Part shown: piece by piece, positions 52,972 to 61,413 of the stretch
Layout of the letters: every line of letters begins with the position of its first letter
Numbering within the stretch: the stretch's first letter is position 1
NCBI GenBank assembly: GCA_035275405.1
Contig: DATEMU010000007.1
Location: 395,280-459,279, forward strand
Direction: 5' to 3'
Source of the DNA: Phycisphaerae bacterium
GTDB taxonomy: Bacteria > Planctomycetota > Phycisphaerae > UBA1845 > UTPLA1
Length of the DNA stretch: 64,000 nucleotides
Notes under the pieces: generated by a model
Told to the model about the DNA's origin: nothing
The model's input: only the letters and a program-made list of their open reading frames with translations
Databases searched by the model: none
Translations under genes and position numbers: made by a program

Positions 52972-53687
52972 CAATAGAATTTCATTTTCCAGATATCGAA
53001 TATTCTCATCCTGTAGGGAGTTGCTTGTCTTAGTGAAAGCAAACCAGCCTTCCTTGCTATATAGGCAGCCAATTCTTTTTTCGCTGGCCGCGCGTCAGGA
53101 CGAGCGCCTAAGGAATTCCACTCCCAGCCAATTGCCCCCATAAGCACATCGGCGATTTGAATGCAATCCGAATCGTGAGACCGGATCGCCTCAACATTTC
53201 TAACCGGATTGTACATTCCAAACCTTGCAAGAGCACCACGGTTGAGAATCGTTTTGAATTCTTCGTAGGACGGGGCGCGCGGTCGCTGGTCTAGGTGAAC
53301 AATAAGCCCCGTACCTGGTTGAACGAATTTGACGAACTTGTGCAGCAGGAGCTGATAATAGAGCTTGTAGAATCCTAACTCCCTATCCCCCTCGTGATAG
53401 GTGTTAAAGTCGATTTCGCTAGTGTTAACGACAAGCGACTTGAAGTATATTTTGTGGCTGCTGGCAAGCTCAAAAAACAAGTCAACCAGAGATTTGTATT
53501 GCGGCAACTTGCAGGCAGATACTTTTTTCCACTTCAACTCGGCGGTCATGTTGTTTTCTTCTCGCCACTCACGCATCCGATCCAAAAACAAAACGAGATC
53601 GACATCCGACAGCCTAGTTCCTCCGTAGACCATGTACTCACAAGTGAAGTCTCTACTCTCGTCGCAGAATGCGTGTAGAACAGCCAT
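52971..53687 (-). CDS. DUF3800-domain protein
   Basis: 238 residues from the ATG at 53687. HAFCDESRDFTCEYMVYGGT at the N-terminus is the DUF3800 signature (an Asp-Glu-Ser motif followed by YxxxGG), and SHDSDCIQIADVLMGAIGW is the second conserved acidic region. The fold is thought to be RNase H-like. Members sit in prophages and defence-rich spots; function is not established. The stop codon touches the T-run of one RNA candidate, and another structured element lies upstream of the start. Confidence 0.8.
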   Translation of the reverse strand: MAVLHAFCDESRDFTCEYMVYGGTRLSDVDLVLFLDRMREWREENNMTAELKWKKVSACKLPQYKSLVDLFFELASSHKIYFKSLVVNTSEIDFNTYHEGDRELGFYKLYYQLLLHKFVKFVQPGTGLIVHLDQRPRAPSYEEFKTILNRGALARFGMYNPVRNVEAIRSHDSDCIQIADVLMGAIGWEWNSLGARPDARPAKKELAAYIARKAGLLSLRQATPYRMRIFDIWKMKFY

Positions 53688-53717
53688 AGCCCACCGAAAC
53701 CACAAGAAAATGCCGAC

Positions 53718-53746
53718 TTTACAGGCCAATTGTCGATGTTTATAAT
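53718..53746 (+). promoter_or_regulatory. Consensus-like promoter facing the second structured element
   Basis: TTTACA (53718-53723), 17 bases, TATAAT (53741-53746). The expected start at about 53752 coincides with the first base of the stem GTGGGCG. It diverges from the DUF3800 gene. Confidence 0.6.
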
Positions 53747-53751
53747 GAGAT

Positions 53752-53838
53752 GTGGGCGACGGGATTTGATACCCGCAAAGGGTGCGCGAGCACCCCACCG
53801 AAGGCCAACTTCAGCGCGTTTCTTTTCGCCACGCCCAC
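53752..53838 (-). ncRNA. tRNA-Leu-like (class II) structured element
   Basis: On the reverse strand an 87-nt cloverleaf with a long variable arm can be drawn: acceptor GTGGGCG/CGCCCAC, D stem GCG/CGC, anticodon stem CTGAA/TTCGG with loop GTTGGCC, variable arm GGGTGC-TCGC-GCACCC, T stem GCGGG/CCCGT. The 5' part (TGGCGAAA...ACGCG) resembles tRNA-Leu. Defects: no GG in the D loop, an eight-base T loop (TATCAAAT), C at position 37, and anticodon position reading TGG. Two stems need G-U pairs on this strand but would be mismatches on the other. A forward-strand promoter and terminator flank it, so the transcribed strand is unresolved. Confidence 0.5.
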
Positions 53839-53849
53839 AATGACTGATT

Positions 53850-53896
53850 GAAGCCCCGGCAGCCCTCCGCAAGAGTCTAGCCGGGGCTTCTTTTTT
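53850..53896 (+). terminator. Rho-independent terminator
   Basis: GAAGCCCCGGC (53850-53860) pairs perfectly with GCCGGGGCTTC (53880-53890), followed by six T (53891-53896). It would end a forward transcript starting at about 53752, giving an RNA of roughly 145 nt. Confidence 0.85.
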
Positions 53897-53960
53897 CTGG
53901 GCCGATCAGTTACGGCCCTCGCTCATGTTGGTTGCCATCGCATTAGCACCACCACCTTTC

Positions 53961-54371
53961 CTATCTGTTGTGCGCCGCTAGGCGCTTGGCGACCTCTAGG
54001 ACGGATTGTTTGATACGGATGTGCCGCTTCGTCCCTACGCGGCAATACTCGAAGGGGTCTAAGGTTCCTTCCTTTAGTCCGACGCGCCGCGCCCATGCCT
54101 CTACAGCCTTGGGTAGCGCGCGTCCGCGACGTTGGAGCATTTCGGCTATTTCATTGGTCGAAAGCCCTGTCGTCGCAGACTCGACAAACTTATGCAACAA
54201 CACTGTATCGGCGTGACCAGCGCCGGTCAATCGCCCTGAGCCGGATCGCGAAGAATCTAGGTTGGACGTAGCCGCGCTTGCTAATTCAATAGAGCCGTAG
54301 CGAGCAACGATTTCATCCAATTCTTCAGGGGTCAAATCGCTAAATTCAATGTTGCCGATCTTAACTTTCAT
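53961..54371 (-). CDS. Hypothetical prophage protein
   Basis: 136 residues from the ATG at 54371 (GAGGATTT upstream). The N-terminus (IEFSDLTPEELDEIVARYGS) looks like a short interaction motif; the middle (GLSTNEIAEMLQRRGRALPK) fits a helix-turn-helix. Possibly a phage regulator. No family recognised. Confidence 0.65.
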   Translation of the reverse strand: MKVKIGNIEFSDLTPEELDEIVARYGSIELASAATSNLDSSRSGSGRLTGAGHADTVLLHKFVESATTGLSTNEIAEMLQRRGRALPKAVEAWARRVGLKEGTLDPFEYCRVGTKRHIRIKQSVLEVAKRLAAHNR

Positions 54372-54523
54372 AAATCCTCGCTTCTTTTTACACGGTAAAC
54401 CCGCGATTCACGGAAACCGCCGACGTATACAATCGTTTCTGTGAATGTATGTCAAGCCCTGTAGATATCTACAAAACAAGAGTTTTTCTTGCCATTTTGG
54501 GGCTTAAAGATAGGCTTGGGGGT

Positions 54524-54673
54524 ATGGCAAAGCGGAAAAAACCACGAAGGCCTGTGAATACCGGCATCATCAGGACCACCAGGACGTCACTCGACGACAT
54601 CCTGCGGGCTTCATTCCAGATCACGAAGAAACCGCAGAGACCGCGACGGCGCAGAGCGAAGCGTCGCACGTAG
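54524..54673 (+). CDS. Small, very basic protein
   Basis: 49 residues from the ATG at 54524 after GGGGGT, starting MAKRKKPRRPVNTG and ending KPQRPRRRRAKRRT. Strongly basic, so it is likely to bind nucleic acid. A longer frame starts at 54449 without a ribosome site. Confidence 0.5.
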   Translation: MAKRKKPRRPVNTGIIRTTRTSLDDILRASFQITKKPQRPRRRRAKRRT

Positions 54674-55147
54674 GGCCGCCCCGTCGTCGATGTTCTTAAT
54701 CAAAACTTAGCGCGATTTGGACCGTCGGTGTGGTTAGTGACGTGCATAATTCCGTCGGACCTAGTGCCCCGTGACTACGGGGTGGATCGCGCTGCGGGTG
54801 CCACGCTTGAACGGGGGATCTCGGCGTCCGGACGCAACTACATACGCCAGAGCCAATTTCAGTCCGCCGACAACTCAAACACGGGTAGACCTCGAATCGG
54901 CATTTACTCTGCGTGCTTGCCACCCCAGCAGCTTTCCTCCAAGCCCGAACGGGTGCGAGGCTGGGAGGCGAGCCCACGCCGTCAAGCTGGACGTGGCAGC
55001 GGTCGCTTCCACTTTGCGGAGCCGGCAAGCCTCAACCCGAATAGAGCATTACACGGCCCTTAGTCGACCCTTAAGCGCCCCTTGCGCGCCCCCTAGCAAT
55101 GAAATCGTGTGGCATAGTTGCTTCAGAACGAAACGGAGCAACAGGCC
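54674..55147. other. 470-base gap in prophage
   Basis: No frame looks coding. The only clear structure is a hairpin CCCCGT-GACT-ACGGGG at 54767-54782. The region probably holds promoters for the rightward replication genes. Confidence 0.45.
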
Positions 55148-55483
55148 ATGCCAATCGACATCACAAACGAAACGCTCCTTAGCCTGACCGAGGCGACGAA
55201 GGTCCTCCCGCCCGTCAACGGCAAGCGGCCGGCTATCGCCACGCTTTGGCGGTGGTGCCGTAAGGGCCTGGGCGGGGTGCAGCTCGAATACGTCCGCGTC
55301 GGCCGCAACATCGCCACGAGCCGAGAAGCGTTAAACCGATTCGTCAATGCCTTGGCGGCCGCAGACGTACCCCCGGAACAACCGCAGCTTGAACGAGTTC
55401 GAGAGACCCTGGCGCCGGCACCGCGCGCCCGGCAGCGAATGCTCGACGATGCAGATCGCATCCTTGAGCGGGCACGCATCTGA
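55148..55483 (+). CDS. DUF1580 family protein (prophage copy)
   Basis: 111 residues. TEATKVLPPVNGKRPAIATL, WRWCRKGLGGVQLEYVRV and ATSREALNRFVNAL follow the same order as the element 1 protein at 6303. The family resembles excisionase-type helix-turn-helix proteins. As the first rightward gene ahead of the primase it may be a recombination directionality factor or replication regulator. Confidence 0.85.
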   Translation: MPIDITNETLLSLTEATKVLPPVNGKRPAIATLWRWCRKGLGGVQLEYVRVGRNIATSREALNRFVNALAAADVPPEQPQLERVRETLAPAPRARQRMLDDADRILERARI

Positions 55484-55484
55484 T

Positions 55485-55568
55485 ATGGCCACAGCCACGA
55501 ATAACGCAGCAGAAACAGCTTTGAGGTTGACGGCCCAAGCACGGCAGAGTGACAGATGGGCGAAGTGA
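55485..55568 (+). CDS. 27-residue ORF between DUF1580 and primase genes
   Basis: Starts one base after the DUF1580 stop and reads MATATNNAAETALRLTAQAR and on to WAK. Alanine-rich and helical. There is no separate ribosome site, so expression would depend on reinitiation. Weak support. Confidence 0.35.
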   Translation: MATATNNAAETALRLTAQARQSDRWAK

Positions 55569-55603
55569 AGGACGTAACTAATCACGCTGAATGAGGTTGG
55601 ATC

Positions 55604-58063
55604 ATGACGATCGACGAAACGTTGCCCCATGCCCTCGCTCTCGCAGAACGCGGCTGGCGCGTGTTTCCGGTCGGGCGCGACAAGAAGCCGCTCGTCAAGG
55701 CGTGGCCCACGGCCGCGACTACTGACACCGAGCAAGTTCGGGAATGGTGGGCCAAGGCGTACCGTCAAGGTGGAATCGGGATCGCCTGCGGCGCAGCCTC
55801 GGACCTCGTCGTCATCGATACAGACCCACGTCATGGCGGCGACGCCGGCCTCGTCGTACTTGAAGAGCGCTACGGAACTTTGCCTCCAACCGTCATGGTG
55901 AAGACGCCTGGTGGCGGGCTACATCGTTACTTCAAGTATCCGAAGGACGCGGCCATTCGCAACAAGGCTGGACTGGCGGGGGCCTCGGGCGTCGATATCC
56001 GGGGCGACGGCGGATACGTTGTCGCCCCGCCATCGCTTCATCCAAATGGGGGACGCTATGAATGGTGCAGCGAAGAGCCGAACCTCGCCGACCTCCCCCC
56101 TGCGTGGGTGAATCTACTCGCCGAACCTTTGCCTGTGACGTCAGCCGACTCGAAGAAGAACGGCCGCCCAGTCGCTGCACTGTCCAAACGAACACTCGAT
56201 TTCATCGTCAACGGTGCTGCCGAGGGGAAGCGCAACGACGAGTTATTCCGCGCAGCCGCCGACATGGCGGGGTGCGGTTGGACCCTTGAGGAAGCAACAG
56301 AGAAGCTTCTAACCGGCTGCGCTGCGTGTAGTCCACCCCTAACGGACCAAAAGGAATTCAAAAACACCGTCGCGTCAGCCTTTGGTAAACATCGCACGCC
56401 GGCCGTGCCGGCGGAAGCCAGATCTCCGGTGCTTGCCACGCGGCAAAGGGCATGGCCGAAGCCTCCCGGGGCCGCCGCGTATTACGGTCTCGCCGGAAAG
56501 ATCGTGCGAATGGTCGAGCCGCACACCGAGGCGGACCCGGCGGCGATCCTGGTTCAGTTTCACGTGGCCTTCGGTAGCGTCATCGGCCGGAGCGCCCATT
56601 TCCGCGTCGAGGGGGATCAGCATTTTACCACGATGTACGCTGTGCTTGTGGGGCCGACCTCGAAGGGCCGCAAAGGAACCAGCGCCGGACGGACGTTTGC
56701 ACTTTTCGGATCGATTGATAACGCCTGGCGGGAAAACCGGGTTGCCGCTGGCGGCATGTCGTCGGGCGAAGGATTGATCTGGGCGGTCCGCGATCCAATC
56801 CAAAAGCGCGAACCGGTTCGTGAAGGGAGCGGGGCCAAACGCCGGATCGTCCGCTACGACGACGTCGAGATTGATGCGGGAGAACCGGACAAACGGCTGC
56901 TGATCGTCGAATCCGAATTTGGCGGAGTGCTCAAAGTCATGTCGCGCGAAGGAAATACGCTGTCGCCGGTCATGCGGCGAGCCTGGGACGGTGCACATAT
57001 TCTGAAGTCGATCACTAAAAATTCGCCGGCAACGTCGACAGGCGCTCACATCAGTATTGTCGGGCACATCACCAAGGACGAACTCCTCCGGCATCTGGAC
57101 GACACGGAGATTCTGAATGGGCTCGGCAATCGTTTTCTGTGGGTCGTCGTCCGGCGATCCAAGTGCCTGCCCGATGGCGGCGGCGCGATGTCCGGTGTCG
57201 AGCGGGTGGTCGGCGAGCTGCGTCAGGCTATCGAGTTTGCCCGCAATGTGGACGAGGTCCGGCGGGACGACAACGCGCGGAAGCTCTGGCACGAAGTTTA
57301 CCCCGCTCTATCGGAAGGACGTCCAGGGCTCCTCGGTGCGGCGCTGTCCAGGGCCGAGGCACAGGTCATGCGGTTGTCCGTGCTTTATGCCCTCGAGGAC
57401 CAATCGGAAGTAATCCGACGAGAGCATCTTGAAGCGGCCCTTGCCCTTTGGGAGTTCTGCGAGCGGTCTGCGGAATACACCTTCGGCGACGCCTTGGGCG
57501 ATCCCGTGGCGGACACGATTCTGGGGGCGCTTCGCCAAAACCCGAGTGGATTGGAACGACGGCAAATCCACGAGCTGTTTGGACGGCATCGCCGGGCGGG
57601 GGAGATCGATCGGGCGCTGGGAGTCCTTCTCCAGTCCGGAATGGCCCGATGTGTCCAACGGCACACTGGCGGCCGGCCAGCCGAACTCTGGATTGCCACG
57701 GCTGCCCCGTGCGAACAAAGCGAAAAAAGCGAAATAAGTCCCGAGTCGGCGGCGCTTAATTCGCATAATTCGCTTAATTCGCCACCCATGGCACGGCAAC
57801 CAGCAGACGCGAACATCCAGATGGAGGGGACATTACCTAAGAACTCTTCACATGGACTTAATCAGGAACCCCAAAAAGCCACGTCCATGGGGTGCGAAGA
57901 AAGCGAAATAAGCGAAAAAAGTATCACCACGCCGGATTCGTCGGAATCAGCGGTCCCCGCGGAGTTGGACCCGGATCTGATTGAGGATGCGTCCGTGGCG
58001 AAGGCACTCTTGGGTGAGACGTTGTCAGGAATCAATCCCACGAATCGGGGGCCATGGAAATGA
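55604..58063 (+). CDS. Bifunctional primase-polymerase/helicase
   Basis: 819 residues. The N-terminal domain is a prim-pol: RGWRVFPVGRDKKPLVKAW, the metal motif LVVIDTDPRHGG (about 67-78) and GGGLHRYF (about 103). A primase C-terminal region follows, then a DUF3987-like ATPase with VGPTSKGRKGTSAG (about 349). The last 130 residues are hydrophilic and probably disordered. Such proteins start phage or plasmid DNA replication. It is the main replication gene of the prophage. Confidence 0.88.
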   Translation: MTIDETLPHALALAERGWRVFPVGRDKKPLVKAWPTAATTDTEQVREWWAKAYRQGGIGIACGAASDLVVIDTDPRHGGDAGLVVLEERYGTLPPTVMVKTPGGGLHRYFKYPKDAAIRNKAGLAGASGVDIRGDGGYVVAPPSLHPNGGRYEWCSEEPNLADLPPAWVNLLAEPLPVTSADSKKNGRPVAALSKRTLDFIVNGAAEGKRNDELFRAAADMAGCGWTLEEATEKLLTGCAACSPPLTDQKEFKNTVASAFGKHRTPAVPAEARSPVLATRQRAWPKPPGAAAYYGLAGKIVRMVEPHTEADPAAILVQFHVAFGSVIGRSAHFRVEGDQHFTTMYAVLVGPTSKGRKGTSAGRTFALFGSIDNAWRENRVAAGGMSSGEGLIWAVRDPIQKREPVREGSGAKRRIVRYDDVEIDAGEPDKRLLIVESEFGGVLKVMSREGNTLSPVMRRAWDGAHILKSITKNSPATSTGAHISIVGHITKDELLRHLDDTEILNGLGNRFLWVVVRRSKCLPDGGGAMSGVERVVGELRQAIEFARNVDEVRRDDNARKLWHEVYPALSEGRPGLLGAALSRAEAQVMRLSVLYALEDQSEVIRREHLEAALALWEFCERSAEYTFGDALGDPVADTILGALRQNPSGLERRQIHELFGRHRRAGEIDRALGVLLQSGMARCVQRHTGGRPAELWIATAAPCEQSEKSEISPESAALNSHNSLNSPPMARQPADANIQMEGTLPKNSSHGLNQEPQKATSMGCEESEISEKSITTPDSSESAVPAELDPDLIEDASVAKALLGETLSGINPTNRGPWK

Positions 58064-58293
58064 TTGCGATCAGCAAGGAAGTCATCCCGCCGGACCTTTG
58101 GTTTCGCGCGGCAATCGTCTTGATCAAGCAACAAACGGACTCGGACCAACGGGCGGAGTTGCGGGAGCTTTTCGAGCATCGGGCAGCGGTCGCGGAATAC
58201 GACGGCGGCCTGAGCCGGGCTGATGCGGAGCGAGTCGCCTTCCGCGAACTGCGCCAGGCCGTGGCAAGTGCAAATGGAGAGGCGCATGCCTGA
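58060..58293 (+). CDS. Small hypothetical protein after primase
   Basis: 77 residues; the ATG at 58060 overlaps the primase stop as ATGA (an ATG two codons earlier is possible). Acidic and helical (DQRAELRELFEHRAAVAEYD). No family recognised; the overlap supports it as real. Confidence 0.65.
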   Translation: MIAISKEVIPPDLWFRAAIVLIKQQTDSDQRAELRELFEHRAAVAEYDGGLSRADAERVAFRELRQAVASANGEAHA

Positions 58294-58697
58294 TCTCACG
58301 CTTGGCCGTAGTCCTACCTGGCCGATACGGCCGCCGAGGACCGCGCGGAGTGCCGCATGCATGGCACCTGGGAGTTCTATGGTTCCTTCCCGGCGAAGAT
58401 GCGCGCTCGATGCCCGTGGGAATAGCCGAGGGAATGGACACACATTCTTTCGTCTAGCCGGTTTTTTACAAACCGCGCCGCCATCGCGACTTGCGTGCGA
58501 TTTGGGCCTCCGGTCCTGGCCGGTTTTTTGGGGTCGGCCCCCGACGCGGCCCGTTGGGCCGTGGGCGACCCGGCGCGGCAGGGCGTGCCCAACGTCGCCC
58601 AGGTCGCCCGGTCGCAACGGGGGCGAACGTGGGCGTTGGGGGCGAGAGTTGGCGGCGGTAGGGCGAGCCCTGAGGGGCCGACAAGGGAGTGACGAAC
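58294..58697. other. 400-base GC-rich gap
   Basis: No gene that I trust. A short frame near 58330-58410 reads AEDRAECRMHGTWEFYGSFP and ARCPWE, which looks like real phage coding sequence but has no usable start. A 65-codon GTG frame at 58495-58692 is GC-driven and low in complexity. Confidence 0.4.
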
Positions 58698-59270
58698 ATG
58701 AACCCTGAGGTTTTCAACCTGCCGCCCACGACGGCGGGATTTGGGCACATCTCGAACGAGTTTGGTTTTTACCTCCGCAATGTGACCGCGCCCATCTTGG
58801 TCCGGCGTTCGGGCCAGTTGGTGATCCATGCCTTTTCCTATTTCTCCCTCGAACCCCTGCGGAACTTTCAAATCCAATCAGCCTACCTGGCATGGGGAAT
58901 CGCCAGCATCTCCAACGCCGGCGGCGTAATGCAGGTCGGGGTGATCAGTGAAGTGCTATTGGCACCGGATGCCACGCTGTTTGCGGCCATCGGGAACGCG
59001 ACACCCCTCGCTGCCGACCTTCCGGTCGTTGGCCCACAGGGCACGGATTTGTCCCCCGTGATCGACGTCCTCCAGATTTCGGCTCAAGCCGGGGGATCGA
59101 TAGGGTTGGGTTGGAGTTACCAGTTTGGCGCCGGCACCCGGCAATGCACGCTGGACGAGCCGCAGCTGATCATCGAGGCGGTTCCCAGGCCCAACGTCTC
59201 GACGGGGCAAGCAGCGGCCTTGCTCCTGTACGCCGCCCGAAGGCGACGGCAAAGGGGACGGCGGAGATAG
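58698..59270 (+). CDS. Hypothetical prophage protein
   Basis: 190 residues from the ATG at 58698, with AGGGAG eight bases upstream. Beta-rich, with long hydrophobic strands (PILVRRSGQLVIHAFSYF, SIGLGWSYQFGAG) and a very basic end (RRRRQRGRRR). It could be a structural or decoration protein, but its position before the methylase is not typical of that. Unrecognised. Confidence 0.6.
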   Translation: MNPEVFNLPPTTAGFGHISNEFGFYLRNVTAPILVRRSGQLVIHAFSYFSLEPLRNFQIQSAYLAWGIASISNAGGVMQVGVISEVLLAPDATLFAAIGNATPLAADLPVVGPQGTDLSPVIDVLQISAQAGGSIGLGWSYQFGAGTRQCTLDEPQLIIEAVPRPNVSTGQAAALLLYAARRRRQRGRRR

Positions 59271-59296
59271 CGCACGACTGACAGGGAGGTCGGACG

Positions 59297-60721
59297 ATGA
59301 AGATCGAGCAGCGGCCGCTGGACCGCATCAAACCGTACGAGAACAACCCGCGCCTGAACGATTCGGCGGTCGATGCCGTCGCCGCGTCGATCAAGCAGTT
59401 CGGGTTCCGCCAACCCATCGTGGTCGATGACGACGGCCTCATCGTATGCGGTCATACCCGCTACCGAGCTGCGCAGAAGCTCGGCCTCGTGAAAGTGCCG
59501 GTTCACATCGCCAAGGACCTGACGCCGGAACAGATCCGGGCGTACCGCATCGCTGACAATAAGACGGCCGAATTGGCGGAGTGGAACCTCGAACTGTTGG
59601 CTGCGGAGATCGGCGAATTGAAGAACGCCGGCATCGACTGGTCGCTGCTCGGTTTCAACGTCGATGAATTGGCGACCTTGCTCGACCCCGGCGTGAAACA
59701 GGGACTCTGCGATGCTGACGACGTGCCCGCGCCGCCCGACGAGGCGACGACAAAACCTGGTGACATCTGGATTTTGGGGGATCACCGCCTTTTATGCGGC
59801 GACTGCACGAACCCCGAACACGTACGCCGCGTGATGGACGGTCAGCGCGCCGCGCTTTTCGCGACCGACCCGCCCTACCTCGTCGACTACGACGGCACGA
59901 ACCATCCCCACAAATGGGGCGAGCCGGACAAAAACAAGGATTGGTCCGAGTCCTACGGCGCGACCTGGGATGAGGCCGCTGCCAACCCGGAACTCTATGA
60001 GAAGTTTGTCGCCGCCGCCGTGGCTGACGCGATCCTACCGAACGCGGCGTGGTATTGCTGGCACGCCTCGCGTAGACAGGCCATGCTTGAAGCGGTGTGG
60101 GAAAAGCACGGCGCGTTCGTCCACCAGCAAATCATCTGGGCGAAGGACCGACCGATCCTCACCCGGTCGTGGTACATGTGGCAGCACGAACCGTGCTTTT
60201 TCGGCTGGGTGCGCCCGAACAAGCCCAAGCGCTTCGCCAAGGACCACCCGCATTCGGTATGGAATGTTCCGACGATTCCGCCTGGAGCGAAAACAGATCA
60301 TCCGACGTCTAAGCCGGTGGAGTTGTTTGCCATCCCGATTTGCCAACACACGAAGGCCGGTGATATCTGTTACGAGCCCTTTGCCGGAAGCGGTTCGCAG
60401 ATCATCGCCGCCGAGCAGGCCAGCCGACGCTGCTTCGCCATCGAGATCAGCCCGATTTACGTTCATGTGTGCGTGGAGCGGTGGGAGAATTTCACGGGAC
60501 GAAAGGCGGAGAGGGCTCTCTTACCCGGAATTGGGAACAAATGCACGACGGCGGATGCTCAGTGCGGGCAGTCCATGCCTCTGCGACTAGATGACGGTCC
60601 GGTGCATCCGAAGTGTCCCGCGTCTTCGCCTCACTCGCTCGCCAGCGCGCGCAGCCGAAGCGCTGTCGCAAAGAACCAAACGGTGAGCACCAAGAAGAAG
60701 AACCGGTTGGCCAGACCATAG
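59297..60721 (+). CDS. ParB-like domain fused to DNA methyltransferase
   Basis: 474 residues. Residues 1-100 are a ParB/Srx-like domain (NPRLNDSAVDAVAASIKQFG, VCGHTRYRAAQKLG). The methylase has ATDPPYLVDYDG (about 190) before EPFAGSGSQIIAAEQ (about 360), the beta-class order, so it acts on adenine N6 or cytosine N4. This fusion is common in phages. After WENFTGRKAERA, where such proteins normally end, about 65 residues of Ser/Arg-rich sequence run into the opposite-strand DUF998 gene, so the natural stop seems to have been lost. Confidence 0.88.
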   Translation: MKIEQRPLDRIKPYENNPRLNDSAVDAVAASIKQFGFRQPIVVDDDGLIVCGHTRYRAAQKLGLVKVPVHIAKDLTPEQIRAYRIADNKTAELAEWNLELLAAEIGELKNAGIDWSLLGFNVDELATLLDPGVKQGLCDADDVPAPPDEATTKPGDIWILGDHRLLCGDCTNPEHVRRVMDGQRAALFATDPPYLVDYDGTNHPHKWGEPDKNKDWSESYGATWDEAAANPELYEKFVAAAVADAILPNAAWYCWHASRRQAMLEAVWEKHGAFVHQQIIWAKDRPILTRSWYMWQHEPCFFGWVRPNKPKRFAKDHPHSVWNVPTIPPGAKTDHPTSKPVELFAIPICQHTKAGDICYEPFAGSGSQIIAAEQASRRCFAIEISPIYVHVCVERWENFTGRKAERALLPGIGNKCTTADAQCGQSMPLRLDDGPVHPKCPASSPHSLASARSRSAVAKNQTVSTKKKNRLARP

Positions 60722-61269
60722 GGCATCCCCCGGTGAAGCGTGAGGAACTGAAGGACGAATGCGACGACGATCAGGGCGGACATGAGGACGGCGGTGCGCT
60801 GGAAGGTGCGCCAGCGCGGGTGCCTCCCGAAACCGACGGACAGGAGCACCGTTACGAGAAAGATGGTAATCACGTTCACGAAAAAGCTGTTGTCGTGGAT
60901 TTCCCCCGAGCGGGTCGATGGCGCACCCGGACTGTCCATCGGGAAGAACGCCGAGACCACCAGGCCAATCGCGGGAATCCCCAGCAGAATTGTGCCGACC
61001 CAAGCGACAACCGAACCGGGGCCGCTGCGGGCCAGTCCCAGCAGCAGCATCATGCAGCCGCAGCTCATGGCCAGGAAGCAGGTGGTCATGACCCAGCCGT
61101 ACCGACCGATGGCGTATTCACTGATCATGTGGCTGGCCGGCGCAAAGTCGGGCCGGAGAACATGCAGCAGGAGCAGGGCGAAAAGGGCGTACGCGAAGCA
61201 GGCGATGGCCGTGGTCGCGAAAAACCTGGACGTGAAGCGGGGCGTCTTCCTAGAGTGCCGTGCGACCAT
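60631..61269 (-). CDS. DUF998 membrane protein
   Basis: 212 residues from the ATG at 61269. Six hydrophobic segments are visible, including ACFAYALFALLLLHVL and VVAWVGTILLGIPAIGLVV, and HMISEYAIGRYGWVM is the characteristic first loop of DUF998. It lies on the strand opposite the phage genes and overlaps the end of the methylase gene by 91 bases. It looks like a moron, a gene carried for the host's benefit. Confidence 0.8.
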   Translation of the reverse strand: MVARHSRKTPRFTSRFFATTAIACFAYALFALLLLHVLRPDFAPASHMISEYAIGRYGWVMTTCFLAMSCGCMMLLLGLARSGPGSVVAWVGTILLGIPAIGLVVSAFFPMDSPGAPSTRSGEIHDNSFFVNVITIFLVTVLLSVGFGRHPRWRTFQRTAVLMSALIVVAFVLQFLTLHRGMPYGLANRFFFLVLTVWFFATALRLRALASE

Positions 61270-61368
61270 GATCGGATCTCGGGACCAGCGGCATTCTACG
61301 CGCAAGAGTCGAGAAGCGCCAAGTTTGGTTTAGGAAGTCTGCTTGGTTGGTGCTCACACCGGAGCAAC

Positions 61369-61382
61369 GCCCCGGTCGGGGC
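61369..61382. terminator. Short GC hairpin between DUF998 and HARE-HTH genes
   Basis: GCCCCG-GT-CGGGGC in the gap between the start of the DUF998 gene and the end of the HARE-HTH gene. There is no T-run; it could end the reverse transcript of the small-gene cluster. Confidence 0.35.
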
Positions 61383-61413
61383 CGAGGCGTTGGAGAAGTG
61401 ATTGAAGATGTGT

